A DNA stretch of 22,500 nt from Prorocentrum cordatum (lineage: Eukaryota; Sar; Dinophyceae; Prorocentrales; Prorocentraceae), in assembly GCA_963575745.1 (NCBI GenBank), contig CAUYUJ010016305.1, positions 57,501 through 80,000 of the forward strand, read 5' to 3'. The notes under the pieces were generated by a model. It saw nothing but the letters and a program-made list of their open reading frames with translations, searched no databases and was not told the origin of the DNA. A program made the position numbers and the translations under genes. How positions within the stretch are numbered: position 1 is the first letter of the stretch; every line of letters begins with the position of its first letter. Positions 7,965 through 16,239 of this stretch are shown in pieces.

Positions 7965-8450
7965 TTCCTACTCTTCCTCCTCGCTCCCTCCCTCCCTCCC
8001 TCCCTCCTCTCCTCCCTCGTCCTCCGCCTCCCTTCCTCCCTTCCTCCTCCTGCCTCCCTTCCCTCCTCCCTCCCTCCTCCCTTCCCTCCCTCCCCCGCTC
8101 CCTCCTCCCTCCCTTCTTCCTCCCTCTCTCGTCCCTCCCCTCCCTCCTCCCTCCCCTCCCTCCTCCCTCCTCCTGGCGGCCGCGTGTCTGCCGCGCGCCG
8201 GGAGCTCTTTGAGTGGGAGCCTGCAGACACCTGCACCGTTCCTCCTCCTCCGTCCTCCCTTCCCTCCCCTCCGTCCCTCCCTCCCCTCATCCTTCCTGGT
8301 CCTCCCCGTACCCTTCACGGTCGTGCGCCCCCCTCCTTTTTCCTACTCCCTCCTCTTTCGCCTTCCTCCCTGCCTCCCCCCTCCATCCTCCCTTCCCTCG
8401 TCCTCCGCCCCACCATCCTCCCGACCCCCCTCCCCCCTCCTCTTCCCCAA
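7965..8450 (+). repeat. Long pyrimidine tract (CCTCCCTCC)n
   Basis: Nearly 500 bases of CCT, CCCT and TCC repeats, interrupted by a GC-rich island at 8173-8227 (ggcggccgcgtgtctgccgc). The minus strand carries many GGGA and GGAGG runs, which have G-quadruplex and triplex potential. The Pro/Ser/Leu-rich frame read through it (7818-8843) is a product of the repeat and not evidence of a gene. Confidence 0.9.
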
Positions 8451-8637
8451 GAGCAACGGCTTCTTCCCACTCACCCGCCCGTGCCTTCCCGGCCACAGCG
8501 TCGGAGTGGCCAGGGAGGGCATCGACCTGACGGGCGGAGGGTAAGGGCAGGTGTTTCTGCGGCCAGGATGTTTGGCTCAGCGTGTCGGTCCGCCAGCTCT
8601 GGCCCACCGCGCTTCGATGCGATACGCCGTTTATTTC

Positions 8638-8807
8638 CCCGGCTCCCCAGCGTCAGCGTACCGAGCCCCTCCGAGCTTCCCGCCCCGCGGAGCGGAGCGA
8701 CTCGCCATCCGCTCGCATGGCACCCGGCTCCCCAGCGTCAACGTCCCGAGCCTCTCCGAGTTTCTCGCCCCGCGGAGCGGAGCGGCACGCTATCCGCTCG
8801 CCTGGCA
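8638..8807 (+). repeat. Tandem duplication, period 85 bp, two copies
   Basis: The copies start at 8638 and 8723 with cccggctccccagcgtcaNc and share ccccgcggagcggagcg and atccgctcgcNtggca. The period is not a multiple of three, so any protein frame would change between copies. The downstream cacattgtgttgccgg is not part of the unit. Confidence 0.9.
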
Positions 8808-8915
8808 CATTGTGTTGCCGGGGCCGCCGCCGCGACAGGCTAAGCCTCAAGTTCCCGACCGCCGTCCACCTCGCGCTCTCGGCGAACGTCGGCTTGACGC
8901 TGTCCTGCGCTGTCG

Positions 8916-8976
8916 TAGCTGACCTCCTTATCCCTCCTCCCTCCTCCCTTCGCCTCCTCGCCCGCAGGCGCCTTTA
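8916..8976 (+). repeat. Dispersed pyrimidine module P, copy 1 (splice-acceptor-like)
   Basis: It runs from tagctgacctcc through a long C/T tract to cgcccgcaggcgcctttac and aligns with 10677-10741. The layout (CTGAC branch-like word, polypyrimidine tract, CAG|G) is what a 3' splice or trans-splice acceptor would look like. The second copy has CCG in place of CAG, so the AG is not conserved. It directly abuts repeat R1 copy 2. Confidence 0.75.
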
Positions 8977-9105
8977 CAGTGGGGGCCATGCCAAGAAACG
9001 CTCTGCTTGCCTCCAGGGTGCCCTGGGTTTCTTGGGCTTCCATGGTTTTGCGATGGAAAGCGTGACGTTGGGTTGGGTTTCTTGCGGGAGGTTTCTTTTG
9101 GTCGG
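8975..9105 (+). repeat. Dispersed repeat R1, copy 2
   Basis: It aligns with 241-409 and lacks about 35 bases present there. It begins immediately at the end of pyrimidine module P, so this locus joins two modules that occur separately elsewhere (R1 alone at 241, P alone at 10677). The 25-codon frame (8988-9065) is intact here too, but its differences from copy 1 are mostly amino-acid changing. Confidence 0.85.
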
Positions 9106-9399
9106 TTCTCTAATGTGCAAAGCTTGTTTAAACAATGATGCCCCTCCCCTCTCCCCCCCCCCCGGGATCCCGACTGCCATTAATTCGCCGCCGAATAATT
9201 CCGTATGTTTTAAATTGTCCCCCCCAGAAAATATTCCGCGGGGACCGAACGATGCGATAGATAAATGCACACACATCTGTTTGTATACATCTATATACAC
9301 ATGCACGCACACGCATTCATTGGTACATATGCATCAGTTGTATGCGTGCAGATGTGCAGGCTACTCCGGTCGAAGGTAGTTTTAGTCTTACTGGGACAC
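9106..9399. other. Unassigned sequence with CA/TA-rich simple repeat
   Basis: C-rich runs occur at 9137-9164. Positions 9267-9350 are rich in alternating CA, TA and TG words (cacacacat, tatatacacatgcacgcac, gtacatatgcat). No gene is recognised. Confidence 0.55.
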
Positions 9400-9441
9400 T
9401 GTACGTACGTACGCGCGCGACTGCGCGCGCGCGTGCGCGCG
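9400..9441 (+). repeat. Alternating purine-pyrimidine tract (Z-DNA type)
   Basis: The tract reads GTACGTACGTACGCGCGCG, then a short break at 9420-9421, then TGCGCGCGCGCGTGCGCGC. Alternating CG and TG/AC steps of this length are the classic sequence pattern for left-handed DNA. Confidence 0.85.
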
Positions 9442-9463
9442 GTGGCGTCCAGTTCTAGCGCGC

Positions 9464-9515
9464 TGTGTGAGGCTGAATGGCTTCATGTTGGCCCCCTGAA
9501 TCCAACAAAAAATAT
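9464..9515 (+). repeat. Solo partial copy of the 99-bp repeat
   Basis: The words gtgaggctgaatggcttcat and gttggccccctgaatcc match the middle of the 99-bp units downstream (for example 10005-10045). The palindromic part is missing. It is separated from the main array by the 11-bp minisatellite. Confidence 0.75.
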
Positions 9516-9572
9516 CCTAGTGCGACCCTACCTAGGAGTTGGAGCCCCTAGGAAAGCAGCATTAGTAGTAGC

Positions 9573-9827
9573 GGTAAAGCTAAGCTAAATCTAAGCTAAC
9601 GCTAAGCTAAAGCTAAGCTACAGCTAAGCGAAAGCTAAGCTACAGCTAAGCTAAAGCTAAGCTAAAGCTAAGCTACAGCTAAGCTAAAGCCAAGCTAAAG
9701 CTAAGATAAAGCTAAGCTAGAGCTAAGCTAGAGCCAAGCTAAAGCTAAGCTTAAGCTAATAAGCTAAAGCTAAGCTAAAGCTAAGCTAACGCTAAGTTAA
9801 AGCTAAGCTAAAGCTAAAGCTAAAGCT
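9573..9827 (+). repeat. 11-bp minisatellite, consensus GCTAAGCTAAA
   Basis: About 22 tandem units of gctaagctaaa with variants gctaagctaca, gctaagctaga, gccaagctaaa and gctaagcgaaa. The array decays to 6-bp gctaaa units at its 3' end (about 9810-9826). The Alu I-type word AGCT recurs twice per unit or nearly so. It does not match the dinoflagellate or plant TTTAGGG telomere repeat. Confidence 0.95.
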
Positions 9828-9870
9828 CCCAGGGGACTGGGGGAACCGCTCCCAGGGGACTGGGGGAACC
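9825..9870 (+). repeat. 23-bp direct repeat, two identical copies
   Basis: The unit gctcccaggggactggg plus ggaacc is present at 9825-9847 and again, identically, at 9848-9870. It begins within the last unit of the 11-bp minisatellite. Confidence 0.95.
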
Positions 9871-9949
9871 GCCCGGGGCGCGTTGCACTGCCCGGCCCTT
9901 TGAGCAAAGAAAGTAAGAACCCTTCTGGGCAGAGCCTAGGTAGGGAACG

Positions 9950-10525
9950 ATTGTTGTTTTCTCTCACGCGGTTTCGGGGGTGACACGTGTCACCCGTTGT
10001 TTTCGTGAGGCTGAATGGCCTTATGTTGGCTCCAGAATCCCAAATTTACAAATTGTTTTTCTCTCACGGTTTCTTGGGTGACACGTGTCGCCCGCTGTTT
10101 TTGTAAAGTTACATGGCCTTATGTATTCTCCCAGAATTTCAAATTTACACCATGTTTTTCTCAGACGATTCCGGGGGAAACACGAGTTACCGGTTGATTT
10201 TGTGAGGTTGAATGGTCTAATGTTGGCTCATAGAATCCCAGTTTTACCATTGGTTTTTCTGACACGGTTTCGGGGGTGACACGTGTAACCTGTTATTTTT
10301 ATGAAATTGAATGGCCTTACGGTGGCTCCCTGAATTCCAAATTTACACATGGTTTTTTTGACACGGTCTCAGGGGTGACACGTGTCACCCGTTGTTTTTG
10401 TTACGGAGTTGAGTGTTCTGATGTTGGCCCCAAAAATCCCAAATTTACAATTGGTTGTTTATCATTTCGGGGGTGACGCGTGTCGCACGTTGTTTTTGTG
10501 AGGTTAAATGGTTTTATGTAGGACT
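9950..10525 (+). repeat. 99-bp tandem repeat with palindromic core, six copies
   Basis: The core is the perfect 18-base palindrome GGGTGACACGTGTCACCC at 9978-9995 and 10373-10390. Related cores start at 10076, about 10175, 10274 and 10471, so the period is 98-99 bases. Each core is preceded by ttNtcacggtttcgg-like sequence. It is followed by gttgtttttgtgagg, ttgaatggccttatgttgg, and ccNaatcccaaatttacaNN. The central CACGTG is an E-box/G-box type site. Frames through the array differ between copies, so no gene is called. Confidence 0.95.
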
Positions 10526-10676
10526 CGGAGCGCCAGGGCGGTCGCGGGGACGTCCCCGGCGGTCCGGTTTGCCCCGCGTTCCATTTGTATTCCATATGCG
10601 CATTACAGCGTTGCGAATAACTAATTTTGAAATTGTCCCCCAAAGTTGATTTTTAGACCGGTTGTAGACACTATTC
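10526..10676. other. Unassigned sequence
   Basis: No gene or repeat partner is seen. It contains GC-rich gccagggcggtcgcggggac followed by AT-rich sequence. Confidence 0.35.
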
Positions 10677-10741
10677 TAGCTGATTTCCTGATCCCTTCTC
10701 CTCCCTCCTCCCTCTGCCGCCTCGCCCGCCGGCGCCTTTAC
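10677..10741 (+). repeat. Dispersed pyrimidine module P, copy 2
   Basis: It aligns with 8916-8976, from tagctgatttcctgatccc through a C/T tract to ggcgcctttac. The CAG of copy 1 is CCG here. The module ends at the same place (cctttac), but repeat R1 does not follow; instead the sequence continues gcacggcatgcgccg, a short inverted repeat (ggcatgcgcc). Confidence 0.75.
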
Positions 10742-11340
10742 GCACGGCATGCGCCGTAGGCCAGCCCAGGGCTTATCATTCTGCCTGAGCCTTCAGCCGC
10801 GCGATTCGCGCGCCGGCGCAGCCGGTTTAGGCTCGACAGCCCCGGCGCACAAGCTGAACAGATGTCGAGTCGACCACCCCCGCCGTTGATCTTCTTCCTC
10901 CTCCTTCTTCGCCACCCCTTCTCTTCTGGCTGTCTCGTTTTAACCCTGCGTGTCAGACGCCACTCTAGTATGACTTCAAGCTGTGCGCTATGAATGATGT
11001 GATTTCCCCCTGGTACCACCCCACGCTCGGCCGTGGGCCTTGCGCTAAGGCGGCTCCTGAAGCAGAGCGGCAGGCGTCATGACCTACCTATGGTGCTTAT
11101 GGTGGGGTCCAATGTGAAAATCCTCCTTCTCCTTCCCGAATCGAATGTTTGGATTTGCTGGGACTGCGTTTGATGTGACAATTCGTTCTCCGCGGGTTAG
11201 CTTAACTTTGTGATCCCAAGCACATATCCAGGAAGCCGCGTGAGTTATTGGATCATGCGTCCCAAGTAACGTGTGCCTGGTATGACGTCGACATTGATCC
11301 CATGTAAGGGACTACGGGATATGGTGCCGTCTGCGCTGAC
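10742..11340. other. Unassigned sequence
   Basis: No recognisable gene. A minus-strand frame (10738-11019) crosses a pyrimidine tract at 10885-10925 and reads Arg-rich there, so I leave it out. The sequence at 11100-11340 is of mixed composition and has no repeat partner that I see. Confidence 0.35.
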
Positions 11341-11460
11341 ATTTGCGCGTAAGTTGCCCGCGTAAGGTCGCGCATGCGCGCCCTCGTTTCCAATGAAGTG
11401 TGCCGCGGTGTCGACCCGCGTAAGCTACCGCGCAAGGTCGCTTCGTCATCTCGCGTAAGA
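11341..11460 (+). repeat. Repeated CGCGTAAG words, including a short direct repeat
   Basis: CGCGTAAG occurs at about 11346, 11360, 11418 and 11453. The pair cccgcgtaaggtcgc (about 11358) and accgcgcaaggtcgc (about 11427) is a near copy. GTAAG resembles a 5' splice donor, but no exon structure supports that reading. Confidence 0.55.
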
Positions 11461-11504
11461 CCCGTCCTTCGGCGGCGAGCGGGGGGGGATGTGAGGAGGG
11501 GTGG

Positions 11505-11640
11505 GCCTTCTCAGAAGGCTCGGAAGTCCCCAGGCCTTCTGAGAAGTTTGCTAAGCCTTCCCCGAAGACCCAGAAAGCTTCTCAGAAGGCGCGGGGGCTT
11601 CTGAGGAGTCCCGCCGCCTTCTGAGAGGGCCGTCTCCTTC
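11505..11640 (+). repeat. Cluster of AGAAGG inverted repeats
   Basis: Positions 11505-11519 (gccttctcagaaggc) form a 7+1+7 palindrome. Positions 11534-11546 (gccttctgagaag) and 11578-11590 (cttctcagaaggc) are perfect 13-bp inverted copies with a 31-base loop. Further cttctgag words follow at about 11599 and 11618. The same AGAAGG/CCTTCT words build the hairpin at 13984-14069. Confidence 0.85.
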
Positions 11641-12188
11641 TCACTTCCCCTCGCTCGTCGCCGAGTTCTCTCCGTGGTTCACGTCGTGCTTCCTGGCGTC
11701 CTCCCTCGGGCAGTCGCGACGAGGGGGCAGGACACGGGAGTGGCTCGGCAGTGCTGTGCCTCGGGGCTCTGCACCTCTCGGACCCTTTACCCGGGACTGG
11801 GCTCCATCGTCCCTGGAGGTCTCGTGACGGCCCCGGGGTCCGAGGCCAGCTCCTAGAGGTTCGAGAGAGCTGGAAGTAAGTCGGGCCCGTCCCTCTACAG
11901 GAGGAGTATGCAAACATTGTCCAAAAATAGTCTGGGGACGATTCTTTTTACAATGTTTCAGCGTTGTGTTTCGTATGTTTTGGGTATTTCTTGCTTTTCG
12001 TCCACACTCTGCCTGCACGTACGGGTACACGCCCGACCTGAAGCTACAAACGGCCGTCTCGACTTCGTCGGAGCCGCTGGATGTCTGGGGAGGGGGGGGG
12101 GTCTCGAGGGGAATTCCTCTCCCCGCCGCCCAGGGCGGAAGAGCGGAGCCGAAGGGGCCAAAAACATTAACAAAAATTCAGACCGCGG
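11641..12188. other. Unassigned sequence
   Basis: No gene is recognised. The plus-strand frame starting at 11966 (MFRMFWVFLAFRPHSACTYG) has a short hydrophobic start but then runs through the triplet microsatellite, so it has no independent support. A G9-10 run lies near 12090-12099. Confidence 0.4.
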
Positions 12189-12765
<577 letters not shown>

Positions 12766-13080
12766 GCTCGCCGGTCGCCCCGCGAGGCCGAGAGCGGCGT
12801 GGCCCCAGAAGTGGGCGGCAGCGTCAGCCACGCCATTCCGGAAGGGGCGGGGGGTTTAGGCCTCCCATAATCGGGGGCGGCAAAGAGGGGGGTGATGACT
12901 AGGGGGGGGGGATATCATGGCGTGGGACCTGACATGTTATCTCCCCAAATTTCATGGCGACTCTTCTTATTTCATGACGTCCCTGGCCCCCCCACCCTGG
13001 ACCGCGCACATGACGCCCGCCATGATTTGCACCCCCCCTTCTTGGACACCCCCCTCTTGACCGCCCCCGACATCAGGGGT
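12766..13080. other. Unassigned sequence with G and C runs
   Basis: No gene is recognised. G runs at 12848-12854 and 12902-12910 and C-rich words at 12984-13065 are the only features. Frames here run on from the microsatellite or into the hairpin at 13091. Confidence 0.4.
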
Positions 13081-13090
13081 CGCACTAGAT

Positions 13091-13240
13091 GGGGTCGGAG
13101 GATCGCGCCGCATCGCCGATGCATCGGCGATGCAGCTCGATGCGGAGTCCGACTTTCGCCACGCCGACGGCGCCAATGCTTCGCCGACATCGCCAGTGCA
13201 TCGCCGATGCAGCAGCGATGCGGCGCGATCCTTCGACCCC
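13091..13240. repeat. Long inverted repeat (44-bp arms) with nested 24-bp palindrome
   Basis: The left arm 13091-13134 and right arm 13197-13240 are reverse complements at 41 of 44 positions, with a 62-base loop. Similarity continues outward with small gaps (gcac-tagatgggg versus gcacatgggg, to about 13082 and 13248). Inside the left arm, 13110-13133 is itself a perfect 24-base palindrome (gcatcgccgatg and its complement). This could be a MITE-type fold-back element or a source of a hairpin RNA. No target-site duplication was found at its edges. Confidence 0.9.
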
Positions 13241-13248
13241 CCATGTGC

Positions 13249-13980
13249 TCTGTTCCCACCTGGGAGGCCTCCAGGAAAGTCAGGTGCAACGAGTTGCCAC
13301 GAGGGCCACGCCTGGGAGCGGGTGACAGGCTCGGGGGGCGGATGCGTCGGCGGGACCAGTGCTCGAGGTTCGAGGGTCTGGGTTCGGGAAGGGTGTCTGC
13401 CTTCTTCAGCTTCGGGGGCCGTGTACGGCCGCGGCACCGTGAAAAACGGATCCACGGTGAAAAAATGCACCAGATGGGCCTCGGCAGGGGTCCAGGGACC
13501 GATTTTGAGCGGATGTGTCTTTGTCCCCACCTCCTGCCCGATGTTCTAGGGCCCCAACCAGTTTAGACCCCCTGACCGCCTCCAAGTCAATGGTGTTCAC
13601 AGTTCCGTCGGTTCGGCTGCGTCGCAGTCGGTTGCGTTCGGTCAGTTCGCTTCGGTCAGTTATTGTACCATTGCCGCGGCGTTGTTTCGCCCTTCGAGGC
13701 TGCTCTCGGCCTGTCGATTTCAGTTGGTTTCAGTTTCGATGACGGTTCGGTCGATGTTCGGTGTTGTTGTCGCCATGCACGGCCTTGTTCAAGGTCGTCG
13801 GTCGTCCTCGTCGGATCTCGGCGGTTGGCGGGTTTCCAGCTGCGGCATGCTCTTCAGCAGCTGCTGGTCGCCGAGAGCGTTCTGGGGGTGCCCAGCCGCA
13901 GGAGAGCCAAGCTATGGCCCCGAAACCAGGAGCCGACGCCGGACTCAGCCACGCGCAGAGAGGGGTAGGGGGAGGGGGGG
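13249..13980. other. Unassigned sequence
   Basis: No gene is recognised. A small inverted repeat caccgtg/cacggtg lies at 13435-13441 and 13453-13459, each followed by aaaaa. The region 13600-13760 has scattered cggtt/cggtc words (for example ttcggtcagttcgcttcggt). Several frames are open for about 100-220 codons on both strands, none with a recognisable domain. Confidence 0.4.
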
Positions 13981-13983
13981 CTC

Positions 13984-14069
13984 CTTAGAAGGAGGCTGCT
14001 TCTTAGAAGGCGCGGGCCTTCTCTACAGAACTGTATGGCAGGCGCCTTAAGACTCAGCCTCCTTCTAAG
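13984..14069. repeat. Two-stem hairpin element
   Basis: The outer stem pairs 13984-13998 (cttagaaggaggctg) with 14055-14069 (cagcctccttctaag), perfect over 15 bp. After a 2x2 internal loop, the inner stem pairs 14001-14013 (tcttagaaggcgc) with 14042-14052 (gcgccttaaga), with a two-base bulge. The terminal loop is 28 bases. The structure resembles a miRNA-precursor-size hairpin or a fold-back transposon. Its AGAAGG words recur in the cluster at 11505-11640. Confidence 0.85.
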
Positions 14070-14136
14070 ACGCCTTCCCCGTTCCCCCTAGCCCACCCTG
14101 CGCGCCGCCAGAGCTAACCGCGCCACAGACAGGTGT

Positions 14137-14310
14137 TTATAGGTACTTGCGGGCCAGCCCGAAGGAGACAGACTGCGGAGGATAGCCATCTCCAGCGCCA
14201 CCATCATATATCATAGCAAATTCTATCGCATCGTACCACCGTCGGCATAACATGACCATATCACTCGCATCCAGCATCAGGCAGAGGAAGCTTGGGGGAA
14301 CGACAGGCCG
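14137..14310 (-). CDS. Possible coding fragment, minus strand
   Basis: On the minus strand this stretch reads LCLMLDASDMVMLCRRWYDA, then EFAMIYDGGAGDGYPPQSVS and FGLARKYL, before a stop at 14137-14139. Base composition is less extreme than in the flanks and the peptide is of mixed composition, unlike the repeat-derived frames nearby. No motif identifies a family. Upstream on the minus strand the frame continues into lower-quality sequence (to 14370), where a pyrimidine-rich stretch ending in ccccccaag could act as an acceptor. It may equally be chance. Confidence 0.2.
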   Translation of the reverse strand, partial: RPVVPPSFLCLMLDASDMVMLCRRWYDAIEFAMIYDGGAGDGYPPQSVSFGLARKYL

Positions 14311-14379
14311 GCGCCACGAGAGCGCCCCATGGGGACCAAGGAGTCCCTTGGGAGACCTCTCGGAAGTCACTTGGAGGCG

Positions 14380-14620
14380 GTTTGGGGGACCTCTTGGGGG
14401 CAGCAGGGGGGAGAGGGGAAGGGAGGGTTCGGGCGGGAGGGGGAGGGCGAGGGGAGGGGAACGAGAGGACGGGGTGAGGAATGGCGAGGTGGGCGGGCGG
14501 GGGGGGGGGCTGGATGGCCGAGAAGAGGTGGGGGCTGGATGGCCGAGAAGATGGGTGATGACGAAGCGGACGGTCTAGAGTCAGGGCAGCGATGAGGGGG
14601 AAGAGAAGGATGAGCAGGGG
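14380..14620 (+). repeat. G-rich tract
   Basis: GGGG, GGGAGGG and GGCGGGCGGG runs are frequent, and gatggccgagaag is repeated at 14513 and 14539 (26-bp spacing). The plus strand has G-quadruplex potential. Frames through it are Gly/Arg-rich and not called. Confidence 0.7.
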
Positions 14621-14819
14621 GAGTACGGACTCAAGGGGTGACAGCCCGTGGAGTTGCTGGGCGCACTGGTTTTAGCATCCCCCCGAGGGCCGACTGGCCC
14701 TGGGGGAGGGGGGGAGGGCCACGTCTGAACGACATTGCAGCCGTCAGCACCTCAGCACCTCAGGGGGAGCGGGAGGAGACGCAGGGGGGAAGGAGCGAGC
14801 GAGGGAGCGAAGGGCGGTT
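14621..14819. other. Unassigned sequence
   Basis: No gene is seen. A tandem word cagcacctcagcacctcagg lies at about 14745-14764, and G runs follow. Confidence 0.35.
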
Positions 14820-15015
14820 GAGGCCTCCTCCTCCTCGTCATCCTCTTCTTCCTCATCATCATTCCCTTCTCCCCGTCCGCCGCATCCTTCCCATCATGCT
14901 CATGAGCCTTCCTTCCTTCTTCGTCCTCCCCCCTGCTCCTACTCTTTTTCTTTGCCGTCCCTCTGCTGATCCTGCTCATCGTCCATTTCCTCCTCCTCAT
15001 CCTCCTCATCCTCAT
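14820..15015 (+). repeat. Pyrimidine tract (CTC/TCC/TCAT)
   Basis: It is mostly C/T triplets with repeated tcctcctcatcctcatc words at 14990-15015. It is less regular than the tract at 7965-8450. Confidence 0.75.
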
Positions 15016-15288
15016 CCCACGCAACCCTGTTTGAGCAGGAGTTAAATGAGAAGGGTGGCCGATTCCACGGGGATATAGCACTAGCACGGACCGAGGAACA
15101 AGACGGATCGTCAAGTGGTTCGAGCGCTGCGAGCAGCTCTAGGGACTCGGCCAGCTGCCTTCCATGCGGGCCTCTCTGTTTGGGGATTTACTGTGATAGC
15201 AGCAAGAGAGAAAGCGAGAGAGAGAGAGAATGAGAAGCACAGTTGTAATACATGTATGTGCACATATATATATATATACAAATACATA

Positions 15289-15321
<33 letters not shown>

Positions 15322-15384
15322 ACATACGCCGGGCCCCCTCCCGGGGCGTTTTCCGCCTCGATCACATCTGGTTTACGCTCCCCC
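15016..15384 (+). repeat. Spacer with GA and TA microsatellites
   Basis: Positions 15016-15200 have no recognisable content. (GA)n runs at 15203-15230 and about 15299-15320 flank a (TA)n-rich stretch at 15262-15300 (catatatatatatatac, ataatatatatatag). A gggccccctcccggggc inverted word follows at about 15333. Confidence 0.85.
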
Positions 15385-16235
15385 CAAAGCCCCCAGAACG
15401 TAAAAGAATTGCCTTAGACGCTCCCAATCAACCCAAGATAGCTTTCGGGTGGCTCTCCAGGCTCCCAGGAGGCCTCCAAGAGACCTCAAGAGAGCTCCGA
15501 GAGGCCTCCCGAGTGCGCCCAGAGAACCTAACACCGTTAATTATCATTAGTTGTTTTCTAGGATGTTGGCTTTCTCACCACTTCATGCTTCCAACGCTCC
15601 AAGACGGCCGAAGAGGCCCCCAAGACCACCCCAAGACCGCCCAAGAGGCCCCCTAGACGGCCCCGAGACGGGCCAAGAAGACCCCAAGACTGCCGAAGAG
15701 GCGCGTAGGACAGCTCCGGACCACCCCAGAACAGGCCCAAGATGGGCCCAAGCGAGAGGACTCCGGGACCCCCCAGAGGCCCGCAACACACCCCAGACCC
15801 CTGAGAGGCCCCAAAGAAGCCTCGACGAGGCCCCCCAAACAGCCCGAGAGAGCTTCGATAGCCGCCCCGAGAGAGCCCGAAAAGGGTAAGATCGTTCATT
15901 TCCGATTGTTTTTGTCAACGTTTTACGCCTTCTCACGTTTTCCCGCTTCTAACGCTCAAAGACCGAGGAACTTGAAAAAGAGGGAATTCCTGAGATTCCT
16001 TCTTTTTCAAGTTCAACAAATACTCCCCCCCCCTGTCCAGGGGCCCCACACCTTCCCGGAACATCTGCGGAACGCTCTTGGTACCGTGCGTTCTGGCCCC
16101 GGGGGGCCCCCAAAACGCCCAAGGACAGCCCAAGACGACCCCCCCAAGAAGTTCCCAGAACGAAAAAGAACGGCCCAAGACGCTCCCAAGCAACCCAAGA
16201 TAGCCTTCGGTCGGCTCTCCAGGCTGCCAGAAAGC
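15385..16235 (+). repeat. CCCAAGA-type repeat array, middle locus
   Basis: The second locus of the family seen at 570-1560, in the same orientation. The 3' half of module y lies at 15385-15555 (acgctcccaatcaacccaag, ggctctccaggctcccagga, ctcaagagagctccgagagg), module x at about 15580-16010 and module y again at 16010-16235. Module x here holds extra CCAAGACNGCCGAAGAGGCC words (15598-15710). These are the reverse complement of the right-end satellite core. The T-rich anchor is at about 15898-15965 (tttccgattgtttttgtcaa, cgccttctcacgttttcccg). Confidence 0.9.
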
Positions 16236-16239
16236 TTCC

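Noticed and set aside
7818-8843. 341-codon Pro/Ser/Leu-rich protein
   Set aside because: Most of it is the CCTCCC tract, and the rest contains an 85-bp duplication that shifts frame between copies.
9573-9827. Telomere-like repeat
   Set aside because: The unit is GCTAAGCTAAA, not TTTAGGG or a known telomeric variant, and it is short, degenerate and internal.
11346-11460. GTAAG words as 5' splice donors
   Set aside because: No exon, matching acceptor or conserved frame is visible around them.
12892-13566. 224-codon ORF spanning the fold-back element
   Set aside because: Its centre is the inverted repeat at 13091-13240, equally long frames exist on the other strand, and no domain is recognisable.
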